DNA from: Allobosea caraganae
GTDB lineage: Bacteria > Pseudomonadota > Alphaproteobacteria > Rhizobiales > Beijerinckiaceae
Assembly (NCBI RefSeq): GCF_003351345.1
Contig: NZ_QQTO01000022.1
Location: forward strand, 434,001-498,000
Direction of reading: 5' to 3'
Length of the DNA stretch: 64,000 bases
Positions 26,239 to 34,221 of this stretch are shown piece after piece. The notes beneath the pieces are model-generated. The model was not told the DNA's origin. It saw nothing but the letters and a program-made list of their open reading frames with translations, and did no database searches. The first letter of the stretch is position 1, and every line of letters starts with the position of its first letter. Position numbers and translations under genes: made by a program.

Positions 26239-27624
26239 TCAGTGGGCGATGGCGAGGGGCGTCGCGGCAATGGCGAGCGCGGCGACGCGGCCGGCGGGAC
26301 GGCTGCGCAGCTGCGCCAGCCGGCGGGCGGCGAAGAGGTTGGAGCCGCCGCGGCGGGCGAGGCGCTCGCTCAGGATGCGGGCGGCCCGGTCATGGCTGCC
26401 GGAGCGGATCAGGCTCTCGACATAGGCCTGCTCGAACAGGTCGCGCTGGGCATGGCTGCCGCCGATCGCGACGAGGCCGTTGCGGGCGCCGCCGAGCAGG
26501 CGGGCGGCCTCGGCATAGTCGCCCTCGCGGAAGGCGATCAGCCCGAAGGCCGCGAGCGCGCCGTTGCGGGCGGCGGCGCGACGCTCGCCGCTCGGATGGG
26601 TATGGGCGTGCTCGACCAGGGAGCGGGCGATGGTCTCGGCCCCGTCATGATGGCCGGCGCCAAGCAGCGCGAGCGCATAGTGCAGGTCGGCGAAGACGAG
26701 GCGGCCGTCGTGGATGCGCGCTTCCGCCTTCTCCGCCAGTTCCTCCCAGCGGCCGCCGACATCGACGCCGGCATAGTCGAGCCGTGCCAACAGCGAGGCG
26801 CCGTTGGCGATGTCGCGGTAGTCGTCGGTCTGCTCGCCGCGAATGTCGTCGTCGTAGAGCCGCAGCACTTCGGCCGTCTCGCCGCGCTCCAGCCGGAACA
26901 GGGCGAGGTGCCAGACGATGTGGAAGCGCAGATTGTTGGCGTGGGCCCAGTTGCTGCCATCGCCGAGCCAGGCGACGCCCTCGTCGGCGCGGCCGGTCAT
27001 CTCCAGCACATGGGCGACGGCGTGGCGACCCCAGGCGTCGCGCGGGCTCAGATGCACGGCGCGACGGCCGGCGCGCTCGGCCTCGGCATAGAAGCCCTGC
27101 TCCTCCAGCGCGAAGGCGTAGCAGCCGTTGACATAGCCGGCGAGCGGGTGGCCCTCGCCAAAGCCGGGCGCGACGCGGCGCAGGCTCGCCAGCATCTCGG
27201 GCTGGTCGCCGAGCATGAAGCGCAGGCCGTGCGAGAGCTTCAGCGCGAGAACGTCGAACGGATGCGCTTCGAGGATCGTCTCCAGCCGCTGCGCCGCCTG
27301 GCGCGGGGCATCGGCCAGCCAGAGCGCCAGCGCCTCGGTGACCATGCGCTCGCGCCGCGTCACCGGGCGGAGCGCGATGGAGGCTTGCGCCTTGGCGAGG
27401 CAATCGCCGGCGGCGCCGAGCAGCTCGGGCCGCGCCAGCGAGAGCAGCATCAGGCCCTTGGCGGCATGGGCCAAGGCGAAATCCGGATCGGCCGCGAAGG
27501 TGCGGGCGAGATGCTCGGGCGTCGCTGCGGCATGGGCCAGCAGGGCCTCCAACGTGTCGTTCCAGGCAAGCCTTGCGGTGTCGTTCGCGACGGAGACGCA
27601 GTCGCCGGAGAGGTCGTGATACAT
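26239..27624 (-). CDS. TTC38-like tetratricopeptide protein
   Basis: A 461-residue, wholly helical protein that resembles the TTC38 family, which is shared by bacteria and animals. Typical stretches are FALAHAAKGLMLLSLARPEL, LKLSHGLRFMLGDQ, HPLAGYVNGCYAFALEEQGF, WGRHAVAHVLEMTG and NLRFHIVWHLALF, with the conserved HAVAHV and HxxWHLA motifs. No signal peptide or membrane segment is seen, so it is probably cytosolic. Its function is unknown. The gene is first in the strand-uniform set with the membrane protein and YHS-domain genes. Confidence 0.85.
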   Translation of the reverse strand: MYHDLSGDCVSVANDTARLAWNDTLEALLAHAAATPEHLARTFAADPDFALAHAAKGLMLLSLARPELLGAAGDCLAKAQASIALRPVTRRERMVTEALALWLADAPRQAAQRLETILEAHPFDVLALKLSHGLRFMLGDQPEMLASLRRVAPGFGEGHPLAGYVNGCYAFALEEQGFYAEAERAGRRAVHLSPRDAWGRHAVAHVLEMTGRADEGVAWLGDGSNWAHANNLRFHIVWHLALFRLERGETAEVLRLYDDDIRGEQTDDYRDIANGASLLARLDYAGVDVGGRWEELAEKAEARIHDGRLVFADLHYALALLGAGHHDGAETIARSLVEHAHTHPSGERRAAARNGALAAFGLIAFREGDYAEAARLLGGARNGLVAIGGSHAQRDLFEQAYVESLIRSGSHDRAARILSERLARRGGSNLFAARRLAQLRSRPAGRVAALAIAATPLAIAH

Positions 27625-27695
27625 GAGGCTGCTCCATTGCAGCGCCCGAACGAGGCGCTCATCAGGGAGTTCGCAGGCGGCCGATCAAGCGGAGA

Positions 27696-28904
27696 TCAAC
27701 TCGCTTCACGGACCCGTGTTGGCAGGGCCGCCGCCATGGCCGGCTCGTCCTGCCGCTGCGGCTCAGGCTTTTGCAGTTCTGTTTTGGTCGCCGGCCCGCT
27801 CCAGGGCGCACTCTTGAACCAGCCGACCGCGACGGCAACGCCGAGGATCAGCGCGAAGCCGGTGAGGTTGAGCAGCGCGACGACGAGCTCGCTGCGCCCG
27901 GCCATGTCGGCGGCGGTGCCGGCGAGCCGGGCCAGCACGACGCCGGCCAGGAAGGTCGCGAGCGATTGCCGGCCGATCAGGATGAGGAGATGACCGAAGC
28001 CGCTGTCGAGCCGCGCGCGGAACGGCTCGATCAGGCTCAGCACCAGATAGGCGAGCGCCAGGAAGTGCAGCACGCGCAGGATGTGCAGGTTGCTCTTCTC
28101 GGCCGCCGGGATGATCAGGTCGCGCAGGGCCTGCGCCGCCGGCCAATGCTCCAAAATGCCCCAGAAGGAGAGCGGCACGGAGAGCGCGAGGAAAGCGGTC
28201 GCGGCCAGCATCAGCCTGGTGTCGCCGAGCCGCGGCACCGGCAGCCATTTCATGGCGATGAAGAAGCCGATGAAGAAGACGAGTTGCCAGGCGAAGGGAT
28301 TGAGGAACCAGCCGGCGCCGTTCCAGGGATTGCCGGGCAGGTTGAGCCCTTCCGCCCAGACCAGCGCATAGAGCAGCCCGGCCAGCAGGAAGGGCAGTGC
28401 GGCGTGGAGGCGCCGCAGCGCCATCATCACCGGCACCAGCGCCAGGATGACGAGGTACATCGGCAGGATGTCGAGATAATCCGGCTGCCAGGTCAAGGTC
28501 GCCAGGCCGAGCAGCGCGCTCTCGGGGTCGCTCAGCAGCGGCGGGAACTGCTTTGCCAGCTCGGCGAGGCCGAAGGCGCGGTCGAGCAGGGTCGCGAGCG
28601 CGATCAGCGCCAGCACGAGGCCGAGCTGGGCCCAGTAGACCTGCCAGATGCGGTAGGCGATGCGCGCCGCGCCGAGCAGCAATCCACGCCTGACGAAGAC
28701 GCTGCCGAAGGCGAGCGCGCTGGCGACGCCGGAGCAGAAGACGAAGAGCTCGGCGCCGGAGGAGAAGCCGAAGCGGGCGGGGATGAAGGCGTTCCAGCTA
28801 TTCTCCGGCAGGTGCGCCACGAAGATGATCAGCATGGTCATGCCGCGGAAGACGTCGAGCCGCTCGTCGCGCGGCCGCTTCTCCTTCTGGTGGGATTGGC
28901 TCAT
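27696..28904 (-). CDS. opgC: OpgC-domain membrane acyltransferase
   Basis: A 402-residue protein with about ten membrane helices. The N-terminus ERLDVFRGMTMLIIFVAHLP is the hallmark of OpgC/acyltransferase-3-like proteins, with the following WxxFxPARFGFSSGAELFVF block and the PWNGAGWFLNPFAWQLVFF segment. In Escherichia and rhizobia OpgC adds succinyl groups to periplasmic glucans. The start ATG at 28904 shares its A with the TGA stop of the ThDP enzyme upstream (TGATG). The longer frame to 29336 is a shadow of that enzyme. The substrate here is inferred. Confidence 0.85.
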   Translation of the reverse strand: MSQSHQKEKRPRDERLDVFRGMTMLIIFVAHLPENSWNAFIPARFGFSSGAELFVFCSGVASALAFGSVFVRRGLLLGAARIAYRIWQVYWAQLGLVLALIALATLLDRAFGLAELAKQFPPLLSDPESALLGLATLTWQPDYLDILPMYLVILALVPVMMALRRLHAALPFLLAGLLYALVWAEGLNLPGNPWNGAGWFLNPFAWQLVFFIGFFIAMKWLPVPRLGDTRLMLAATAFLALSVPLSFWGILEHWPAAQALRDLIIPAAEKSNLHILRVLHFLALAYLVLSLIEPFRARLDSGFGHLLILIGRQSLATFLAGVVLARLAGTAADMAGRSELVVALLNLTGFALILGVAVAVGWFKSAPWSGPATKTELQKPEPQRQDEPAMAAALPTRVREAS

Positions 28905-30553
28905 CAGAAGGCTCCCTCGTAATCCCTGGCCTCGATCCGGCAGGCGAGCAGCGTGAAGCCGTCGCGCCGGAACGCCGCCTCCGCCTCGCGCTTCAGGCCG
29001 TCGCGGTCGGAGATCGCCACGCCGTGGCCGCCCATGGCCTGAGCCACCGCGGCGAAATCGGTCGCGCCGAAATCGACGCCGGTGCGCCTGAGGTTGAGCT
29101 GGCGCTGCTTCAGCGCGATCAGGCCGAGGCTCTCGTCGACGAGGACGGCAATGACGACGGGAAGCTTGAGGTCGCGCAAGGTCGCGAGCTCGCCGAGGAC
29201 CATCTCCAGCCCGGCATCGCCGGTGAAGCAAAGCACCGGCCGGCCCGAGCCTAGCGCCGCGCCGGTCGCGAGCGGCAGGGCGCAGCCCATGGTGCAGAGC
29301 CCGGTCGATTGCAGCAGACGGCGCGGCCCGTCGCACTCCCAGACCTGGCTCAGCAGGATGCGGTGCGCGCCGGAATCGGCTGTTGCGACCGTGCCGGCCG
29401 GGGCGGCCTGGCGCAGGGTCTCGAACACGGCATGCGGGCCCCAGGCGGAGGGCGCCGCAAAGGCCTGCCGAACGATCTTGCGGATGGCCGCCGGCTCGCG
29501 ATCCGGCCAGGCGCCCTCCGGCATCCTGCCATCGGCGAGCAGCGTCAGGATCGCGCCGACATCGCCCTCCAGAAGCAGGCTTGCGCCGTGCATGCCGTGC
29601 GGCATGTCCTCGGCAACGATGTCGATGACGCGCTTGCCGGCCGGCCAGGGGTTGCGCCAGCCCTGCCGCATCTCGATCGGGTCGTAGCCGGCGAGCACGA
29701 TGAGATCGGCCGCGTCGATCAGCGGGCGCACGATCGCGTCGGCTTTGGGCGAGAGGCCGACGCCGCCGACGACGCGCGGGTCATGCTCCGGCACCAGCCC
29801 CTTGGCCTTGTAGGTGGTCAACAACGGCGCGCCGGTATGCGTCAGGAATTGGTCGAGCGCGGCTGCGCCGCCCTGGTTGACGAGGTCGAGCCCAGCAATG
29901 ACCAGAGGCTTCCTGGCATTCGCAATCAGGTAGCGGGCGGTCGAGAGATCGGCCGGGATGGAGATCTGCTGTCTCGGCATGGCTGGTGGCGGGCGGCGCG
30001 CCGTGCGCGCCTCGGCGACCGAGATCGGCAGGTCGATATGGACCGGGCCGGGCCGGCCGCGGGTGGCGATGGCGAGCGCCTTCTCGATGACCAGGTCTTC
30101 CGTACCCGGCGCAACGCGAAAACTCGCCTTGACCAGCGGCCGCAGCACGGCCTGATGGTCGAAGACCTGATGCGTGTAGCTCTCGGCCAGGGCTTGATCG
30201 ACGCAGCCGGTGATGAAGACCAGCGGCACGCGGTCCTGCCGGGCGTTGGCGACGACGTTGACCGCGTTGGCGACGCCCGGCCCGAGCGTCGCGACGAGGA
30301 TCGGCAGGGCGCCGGTCGTGTGCCAGAGCCCCTCCGCCATGAAGCCGGCGGCGTTCTCGTGCTTGGCGAGCAGGAAGCGGATGCCGGCGCGCTCCAGCGC
30401 ATCGACCAGCGCCAGCACCTCGCCGCCGGGGATACCGAAGGCGTGGGTCGCGCCCGCCGCCGAGAGCCGCGCCGCGAGGAGATCGGCGCCTGTAACAAGA
30501 TCGGCCGGGGCTGCTCCCGAAATCCTCTCCGCTGAACTCGTATCGTGGCGCAT
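28904..30553 (-). CDS. Thiamine diphosphate-dependent enzyme (acetolactate synthase large-subunit-like)
   Basis: A 549-residue ThDP enzyme with PYR, central and PP domains in order. Catalytic Glu66 is in KHENAAGFMAEG. The metal/ThDP site reads TGDAGLEMVLGEL then LVDESLGLI, with an Asp where many relatives have Asn, as in catabolic acetolactate synthase. It lacks an acetolactate synthase small-subunit gene nearby, so branched-chain synthesis is unlikely. A 2-keto-acid decarboxylase (for example of the 5-guanidino-2-oxopentanoate type) is possible. Translation is coupled with opgC. A 20-bp inverted repeat lies in its upstream region. Confidence 0.85.
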   Translation of the reverse strand: MRHDTSSAERISGAAPADLVTGADLLAARLSAAGATHAFGIPGGEVLALVDALERAGIRFLLAKHENAAGFMAEGLWHTTGALPILVATLGPGVANAVNVVANARQDRVPLVFITGCVDQALAESYTHQVFDHQAVLRPLVKASFRVAPGTEDLVIEKALAIATRGRPGPVHIDLPISVAEARTARRPPPAMPRQQISIPADLSTARYLIANARKPLVIAGLDLVNQGGAAALDQFLTHTGAPLLTTYKAKGLVPEHDPRVVGGVGLSPKADAIVRPLIDAADLIVLAGYDPIEMRQGWRNPWPAGKRVIDIVAEDMPHGMHGASLLLEGDVGAILTLLADGRMPEGAWPDREPAAIRKIVRQAFAAPSAWGPHAVFETLRQAAPAGTVATADSGAHRILLSQVWECDGPRRLLQSTGLCTMGCALPLATGAALGSGRPVLCFTGDAGLEMVLGELATLRDLKLPVVIAVLVDESLGLIALKQRQLNLRRTGVDFGATDFAAVAQAMGGHGVAISDRDGLKREAEAAFRRDGFTLLACRIEARDYEGAF

Positions 30554-30584
30554 GGCTTCTCCCCGGCATTCCGCTCAAAGGCGG

Positions 30585-30635
30585 AGCATGGCTTGTGCGA
30601 AAAACGGGTTCCCACTTTTTCGCACAAGCCATGCT
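30585..30635. repeat. Perfect 20-bp inverted repeat upstream of the ThDP-enzyme gene
   Basis: AGCATGGCTTGTGCGAAAAA at 30585-30604 and its exact complement at 30616-30635 flank an 11-nt spacer (CGGGTTCCCAC). Elements with a CGGGTTCCCAC-like centre are scattered in Hyphomicrobiales genomes, so this is likely a dispersed palindromic repeat. It could also terminate transcription from the esterase gene: the minus-strand RNA ends the stem in a run after the A/T arms. Confidence 0.75.
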
Positions 30636-30685
30636 CTGGCGGCTCCGCGAGAGAGGTCGCGCCGGCAGGCGCTTCGGTTACACCC

Positions 30686-31570
30686 TCACGGAAAATTGAG
30701 CTTCGCGCCCGCGGTCGCGGCGGGCGCGCTGATCGGCATGGCGAGGCTCCAGGCGCGCTCGACCCAGGCGGGATCGGCCATGTGCCCGCCCGCATGCAGG
30801 CAGAGCTCGAGTCGGGCCGGGCCGCCGCAATCCGTGGCGAGCCGGCAGGTCAGCGTCTCAGGCGGCGCGGCGCGCTGGACCTCTGCCGCCCACGGCGCGG
30901 TGCAGCCACCGGGCGCCAGGATGGCGAGGCTCTTGAAGACGTCGCCCTGCCTGTAGCCGAAGCGCAGCGAGCGGCCGGCCAGCGGCACGGTGGTGTCGCT
31001 GGTGCCATGGACATGGATCAGGTTCGGGCGCGGCCCAGTGCAATCATGCGGCAGCGGCTCCCAGAAGGCCCCGGCGATCGGCGCGAAGGCAGCGAAGCGC
31101 TGGGGCATCCGGCAGGCCAGGTACCAGACCATCGAGCCGCCCTGCGAGAAGCCGCTCGCCATGATGCGGCCGGGATCGACGGGAAAGCGCCCGGAGACAT
31201 CGTCGAGCACATGGCCGACATAGGCGAACTCGTCGCGGTTATGCGCCGGCGAGCCGGGAAAGGACCAGCTATGGCCCATGCCGTCCATGGCGATCAGCGC
31301 GACGCCGAGACGCTGGGCGACCGCGACCAGCGCCTGATCCGCGACCGTCTCCTCGGCCGAGCCCTGATAGCCGTGGAAGTACATGATCGCGCCGCTGCGC
31401 TGCCCGGAGGCGGCCTGCTGCGGCAGGATGATGCGGTAATGGCCGCCCTCGACCTGGCAGCCGCCCTCAGTCGGGCAGGAATCGACGGGTTTCGGCTGTT
31501 GCGCCAGCGCAGGGCCGGACAGGGCGAGAACGGCCGCAAGCGCCACCGTGAAACGCAATCCCGCCGCCAT
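30686..31570 (-). CDS. Secreted alpha/beta-hydrolase, LpqC/PHB-depolymerase-like esterase
   Basis: A 294-residue protein with a signal peptide (GLRFTVALAAVLALSGPALA). The catalytic triad is visible: S142 in GFSQGG, D192 in HGTSDTTVP and H263 in HAGGHM. Oxyanion region FHGYQGS precedes it. Seven or more Cys (DSCPTEGGC, ACRM, HDCTG, GGCTAP, TCRLATDCGG) suggest disulfides in the periplasm or medium. Relatives include polyhydroxyalkanoate depolymerase-like and feruloyl-type esterases. I chose the ATG at 31570. The gene is divergent from the sigma factor gene. Confidence 0.88.
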   Translation of the reverse strand: MAAGLRFTVALAAVLALSGPALAQQPKPVDSCPTEGGCQVEGGHYRIILPQQAASGQRSGAIMYFHGYQGSAEETVADQALVAVAQRLGVALIAMDGMGHSWSFPGSPAHNRDEFAYVGHVLDDVSGRFPVDPGRIMASGFSQGGSMVWYLACRMPQRFAAFAPIAGAFWEPLPHDCTGPRPNLIHVHGTSDTTVPLAGRSLRFGYRQGDVFKSLAILAPGGCTAPWAAEVQRAAPPETLTCRLATDCGGPARLELCLHAGGHMADPAWVERAWSLAMPISAPAATAGAKLNFP

Positions 31571-31683
31571 GCCCAGGCTCCTCCCGCGTGCTCTGTCTTG
31601 GACAGCGCCTCGCATGCGCGAGCGTAGCCGGATGGCGGGGCGGCTTCATCGCCCGGTCACGGGCTTGTGAGCCCCATGCCGGC

Positions 31684-32307
31684 ATGCGACGGAATAAGCG
31701 ATTTCCGTCTCGCCATCCGGAAAAGCGCATCGCCTTGTCGCTCGCCAAACTCGAAACGCAGCTGCGCCCCGTCTTCCTCGCCGCGCTCGCCGGCGACGCC
31801 GCGGCCTACCGGCTTTTCCTCGACGCGATCAGCGCCCGCCTGCGCGGCTATCTCAGGCAGATGCTGGCGCGCGCCGGCCGCAGCGAGGCGAGCGAGGCCG
31901 AGGACGTGCTGCAGGAGACGCTGCTGGCGCTGCACCTCTCGCGCCACACCTACGATCCGGCGAGCCCTGTCACCGCCTGGGCCCATGCGATCGCGCGCTA
32001 CAAGCTGGTCGACCATTTGCGCCGCTCGGGCCGCCACGCCGGCAACCTGCCGATCGACGACGAGGCCTATCAGCTCGCCGCGCCCGAGAGCGGCGGCTCG
32101 GACGCAAGGCTCGACCTGGAGCGCGCCATGCAGGCCTTGCCGGAGCGCACGCGCCGGCTGATCGACCGGGTCAAGCTCCAGGGCGCCAGCGTAGCCGAGG
32201 CGGCGAATGCAGCGGGCATGACCGAGACGGCGGCCAAGGTCGCGATCCATCGCGGCCTGCAGGCCATGGCCAAGTTCCTGTCGAAGCGCGGCAAGAGGCC
32301 GGCTTGA
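31684..32307 (+). CDS. sigF: ECF RNA polymerase sigma factor (SigF/ECF16-like)
   Basis: A sigma-70 family protein of about 207 residues. Region 2 is visible in SEAEDVLQETLLALHLSRHT then DPASPVTAWAHAIARYKLVD, and region 4 in ALPERTRRLIDRVKLQG and SVAEAANAAGMTETAAKVAI. The ATG at 31684 is used here; a TTG at 31735 (LSLAKLETQLRP), with GGAAAA upstream, is a serious alternative and would fit the family length better. The next gene encodes an NrsF/DUF1109 anti-sigma, the pairing known from Caulobacter SigF-NrsF, which responds to heavy metals. Confidence 0.87.
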   Translation: MRRNKRFPSRHPEKRIALSLAKLETQLRPVFLAALAGDAAAYRLFLDAISARLRGYLRQMLARAGRSEASEAEDVLQETLLALHLSRHTYDPASPVTAWAHAIARYKLVDHLRRSGRHAGNLPIDDEAYQLAAPESGGSDARLDLERAMQALPERTRRLIDRVKLQGASVAEAANAAGMTETAAKVAIHRGLQAMAKFLSKRGKRPA

Positions 32308-32346
32308 GCCCATGCGATCCCGCCCCCACGTAACCTTCTGCCCGAC

Positions 32347-32372
32347 GTAACCTTTCGCCGGCTCGCCGCGAA
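32347..32372 (+). promoter_or_regulatory. SigF-type promoter candidate in front of nrsF
   Basis: GTAACC (32347-32352) and CGAA (32369-32372) are separated by exactly 16 nt. From memory this equals the Caulobacter SigF promoter consensus GTAACC-N16-CGAA. A second GTAACC at 32330-32335 lacks the -10 partner. The position, between sigF and nrsF, would give the anti-sigma its own SigF-dependent promoter. Confidence 0.6.
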
Positions 32373-32408
32373 TTCCCGTTCAACCAGAGCGCATTTTCAA
32401 GATCAGAC

Positions 32409-33050
32409 ATGCAGACCGACGACCTGATCTCCCTCATGACCGCGAGCCACCAGAAGGTGGACACCGGCGGCTTGCGCCGCGCGACCTGGCTGGCGGCGCT
32501 CGCCGCGCTCGCGGTCACGGCCGGGCTCGTGCTCGTCACGCTCGGCGCGCGGCACGACTTCGCCAGCGCCTGGATGACGCTGCCGGTCCTGGCCAAGGCT
32601 GCGCTCGGGGCGAGCGTGGCGGTGGTTGCGCTCGGCGTGTTCCAGAGCAGCCTGCGGCCTGGGCTGAAGCGCGGCCACCTGCTCTGGCTGGCGGCCGTTC
32701 CGCTCGCGCTGGTAGTGGGCTGGGCGCTCGCCACGCTGGCGCAGGCGCCGGCCGGGCAGTGGAGCGCGCTGGTCTTCGGCCGCTACTGGCTGGCATGCCT
32801 CATCGCCGTGCCACTCTACGCGATCTGCCCTTTCGTGGCGCTGCTGGTGCTGGCCCGCCGCGGCGCGCCGGTCGATGGCCGCCTGACCGGGTTCAGCGCC
32901 GGCATCGCCTCCGCCGGCCTGGCGACCGTCGCCTACAGCCTGCATTGCCCGGACGACGCAGTGCCATTCCTGGCCAGTTGGTATCCGCTCGCCATGGCGG
33001 CGGTGGCCGGCTTCGGAGCGCTGGTCTTCCCGCGCTTCGTGCGCTGGTGA
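32409..33050 (+). CDS. nrsF: NrsF-type (DUF1109) membrane anti-sigma factor
   Basis: A 213-residue inner-membrane protein with an N-terminal cytoplasmic stretch (MQTDDLISLMTASHQKV) and six predicted helices. Cys130 (WLACLIAVP) and Cys180 (SLHCPDDA) match, in spacing and context, the two conserved cysteines known in Caulobacter NrsF, where they take part in sensing metal stress; Cys140 (AICPF) is extra. It should hold the upstream sigma factor at the membrane until stress. A SigF-like promoter precedes it, suggesting a feedback loop. Confidence 0.88.
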   Translation: MQTDDLISLMTASHQKVDTGGLRRATWLAALAALAVTAGLVLVTLGARHDFASAWMTLPVLAKAALGASVAVVALGVFQSSLRPGLKRGHLLWLAAVPLALVVGWALATLAQAPAGQWSALVFGRYWLACLIAVPLYAICPFVALLVLARRGAPVDGRLTGFSAGIASAGLATVAYSLHCPDDAVPFLASWYPLAMAAVAGFGALVFPRFVRW

Positions 33051-33069
33051 GCCGCTTGGGCATAATGCT

Positions 33070-34221
33070 CTAGGATAGGAAACCTTGCGCCGCCAAAGCC
33101 GACCGCAGGCTGGCGACGACATAGTCCTGGTCCTCGGCGCCGAGGTCCGGGAAGGATGGCAGCGAAATGCCGCGCCGCGAGATGCTGTCGGCGATCGGCA
33201 GCGGGCGAACCGCCAGGTGCTGGTACATCGGCATCAGATGCGCGCAGTAGAAGACAGGCCGCGTCTCCACGCCATCGGCCATCATGTCGGCCATCAGGCG
33301 CTCGCGGTCGCATGCGTCGGGCAGCAGGATCGAGACCAGCCATTCGCTGCTTTCGACGCCCTGGTCGGGAATCTGGAATTCGACGGGGAAGGCCGCGAGC
33401 GCTGCGCGATACCGGGCCGCGAGCGCCCGCTTCCGGGCCAGGATATCGCCAAGGCGCTCGCTCTGGGCGAGGCCGATCGCAGCGGCGATATTGGTCATGC
33501 GGTAGTTGAAGCCGAGCTCCTCATGCCAGTAGCGGCGGGTCAGGCTCTGGCCCTGCCCCTTGACCTTGCGCATGCGGGCGGCAAGGACCGGATCGCGCGC
33601 CACCACCGCGCCGCCCTCGCCGGTCGTGATCGTCTTGTTCCCGAAGAAGGAGAATGTCCCGACATCGCCGAAGGCGCCGGGGTGGACGCCGTTCAGGGAC
33701 GCCCCGAGGCACTCCGCGCAATCCTCGATGACCTTCAAGCCATGGCGCTCCGCGATCGCCATGATCGCCGGCATGTCGCAGATCGCGCCATAGAGGTGCA
33801 CGGGCATGATCGCGCGGGTGCGCGCCGTGATCAGCGGCTCGATCGCCGCGGGATCCAACAGCCAGTCGCGCGCCCGGCTCTCCGCGAAGACCGGGATGGC
33901 CCCGGTCTGGGCGATGGCGTTGACCGACGCGATATAGGTGAAGCTCGGGACGATGACCTCATCGCCCGGCCCGATATCGAGGCAATGGATCGCCAAATGA
34001 AGGGCTACGGTGCCGTTGCACAAGCTGATCGCGCGCGGAACCCGCGTGATGTCGGCAAGGGAGGCCTCGAAGCGTTCGATGTAAGAGCCGATCGAGGATA
34101 TCCAGGTGCTATCCAGGCAATCGACGACGTATTCCTTTTCGCGTCCGGACAGGTCAGGCCTGTAGACCGGGATGCGGCGACGCGGTTCTGCTTTACTTTG
34201 CATGGGACGAAGCGCGGGCAT
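33070..34221 (-). CDS. DegT/DnrJ/EryC1-family sugar aminotransferase
   Basis: A 383-residue PLP enzyme, perosamine-synthetase-like. PLP-binding features are NGTVALHLAI (69-78), PSFTYIASVNAI (92-103), VIEDCAECLGA (D167) and the Schiff-base Lys196 in FSFFGNKTITTGEGG. It transfers an amino group to a nucleotide keto-sugar for surface glycan. I chose the ATG at 34221 because AGGA lies 4 nt upstream; it overlaps the end of the glycosyltransferase gene by 29 bp. An ATG at 34203 is the alternative. It is the last gene of the glycan operon. Confidence 0.9.
   Translation of the reverse strand: MPALRPMQSKAEPRRRIPVYRPDLSGREKEYVVDCLDSTWISSIGSYIERFEASLADITRVPRAISLCNGTVALHLAIHCLDIGPGDEVIVPSFTYIASVNAIAQTGAIPVFAESRARDWLLDPAAIEPLITARTRAIMPVHLYGAICDMPAIMAIAERHGLKVIEDCAECLGASLNGVHPGAFGDVGTFSFFGNKTITTGEGGAVVARDPVLAARMRKVKGQGQSLTRRYWHEELGFNYRMTNIAAAIGLAQSERLGDILARKRALAARYRAALAAFPVEFQIPDQGVESSEWLVSILLPDACDRERLMADMMADGVETRPVFYCAHLMPMYQHLAVRPLPIADSISRRGISLPSFPDLGAEDQDYVVASLRSALAAQGFLS

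Noticed and set aside
28904-29336. A longer start for opgC
   Set aside because: The extra 144 residues are a shadow of the ThDP-enzyme gene. The TGATG junction and the standard OpgC start argue for 28904.
30656-30681. GTAACC on the minus strand as a possible SigF promoter
   Set aside because: The expected CGAA is CGAC at the right distance, and no gene starts just downstream.
32330-32335. First GTAACC as a second SigF promoter
   Set aside because: Sixteen bases downstream there is CTTT, not CGAA, so only the second copy fits.
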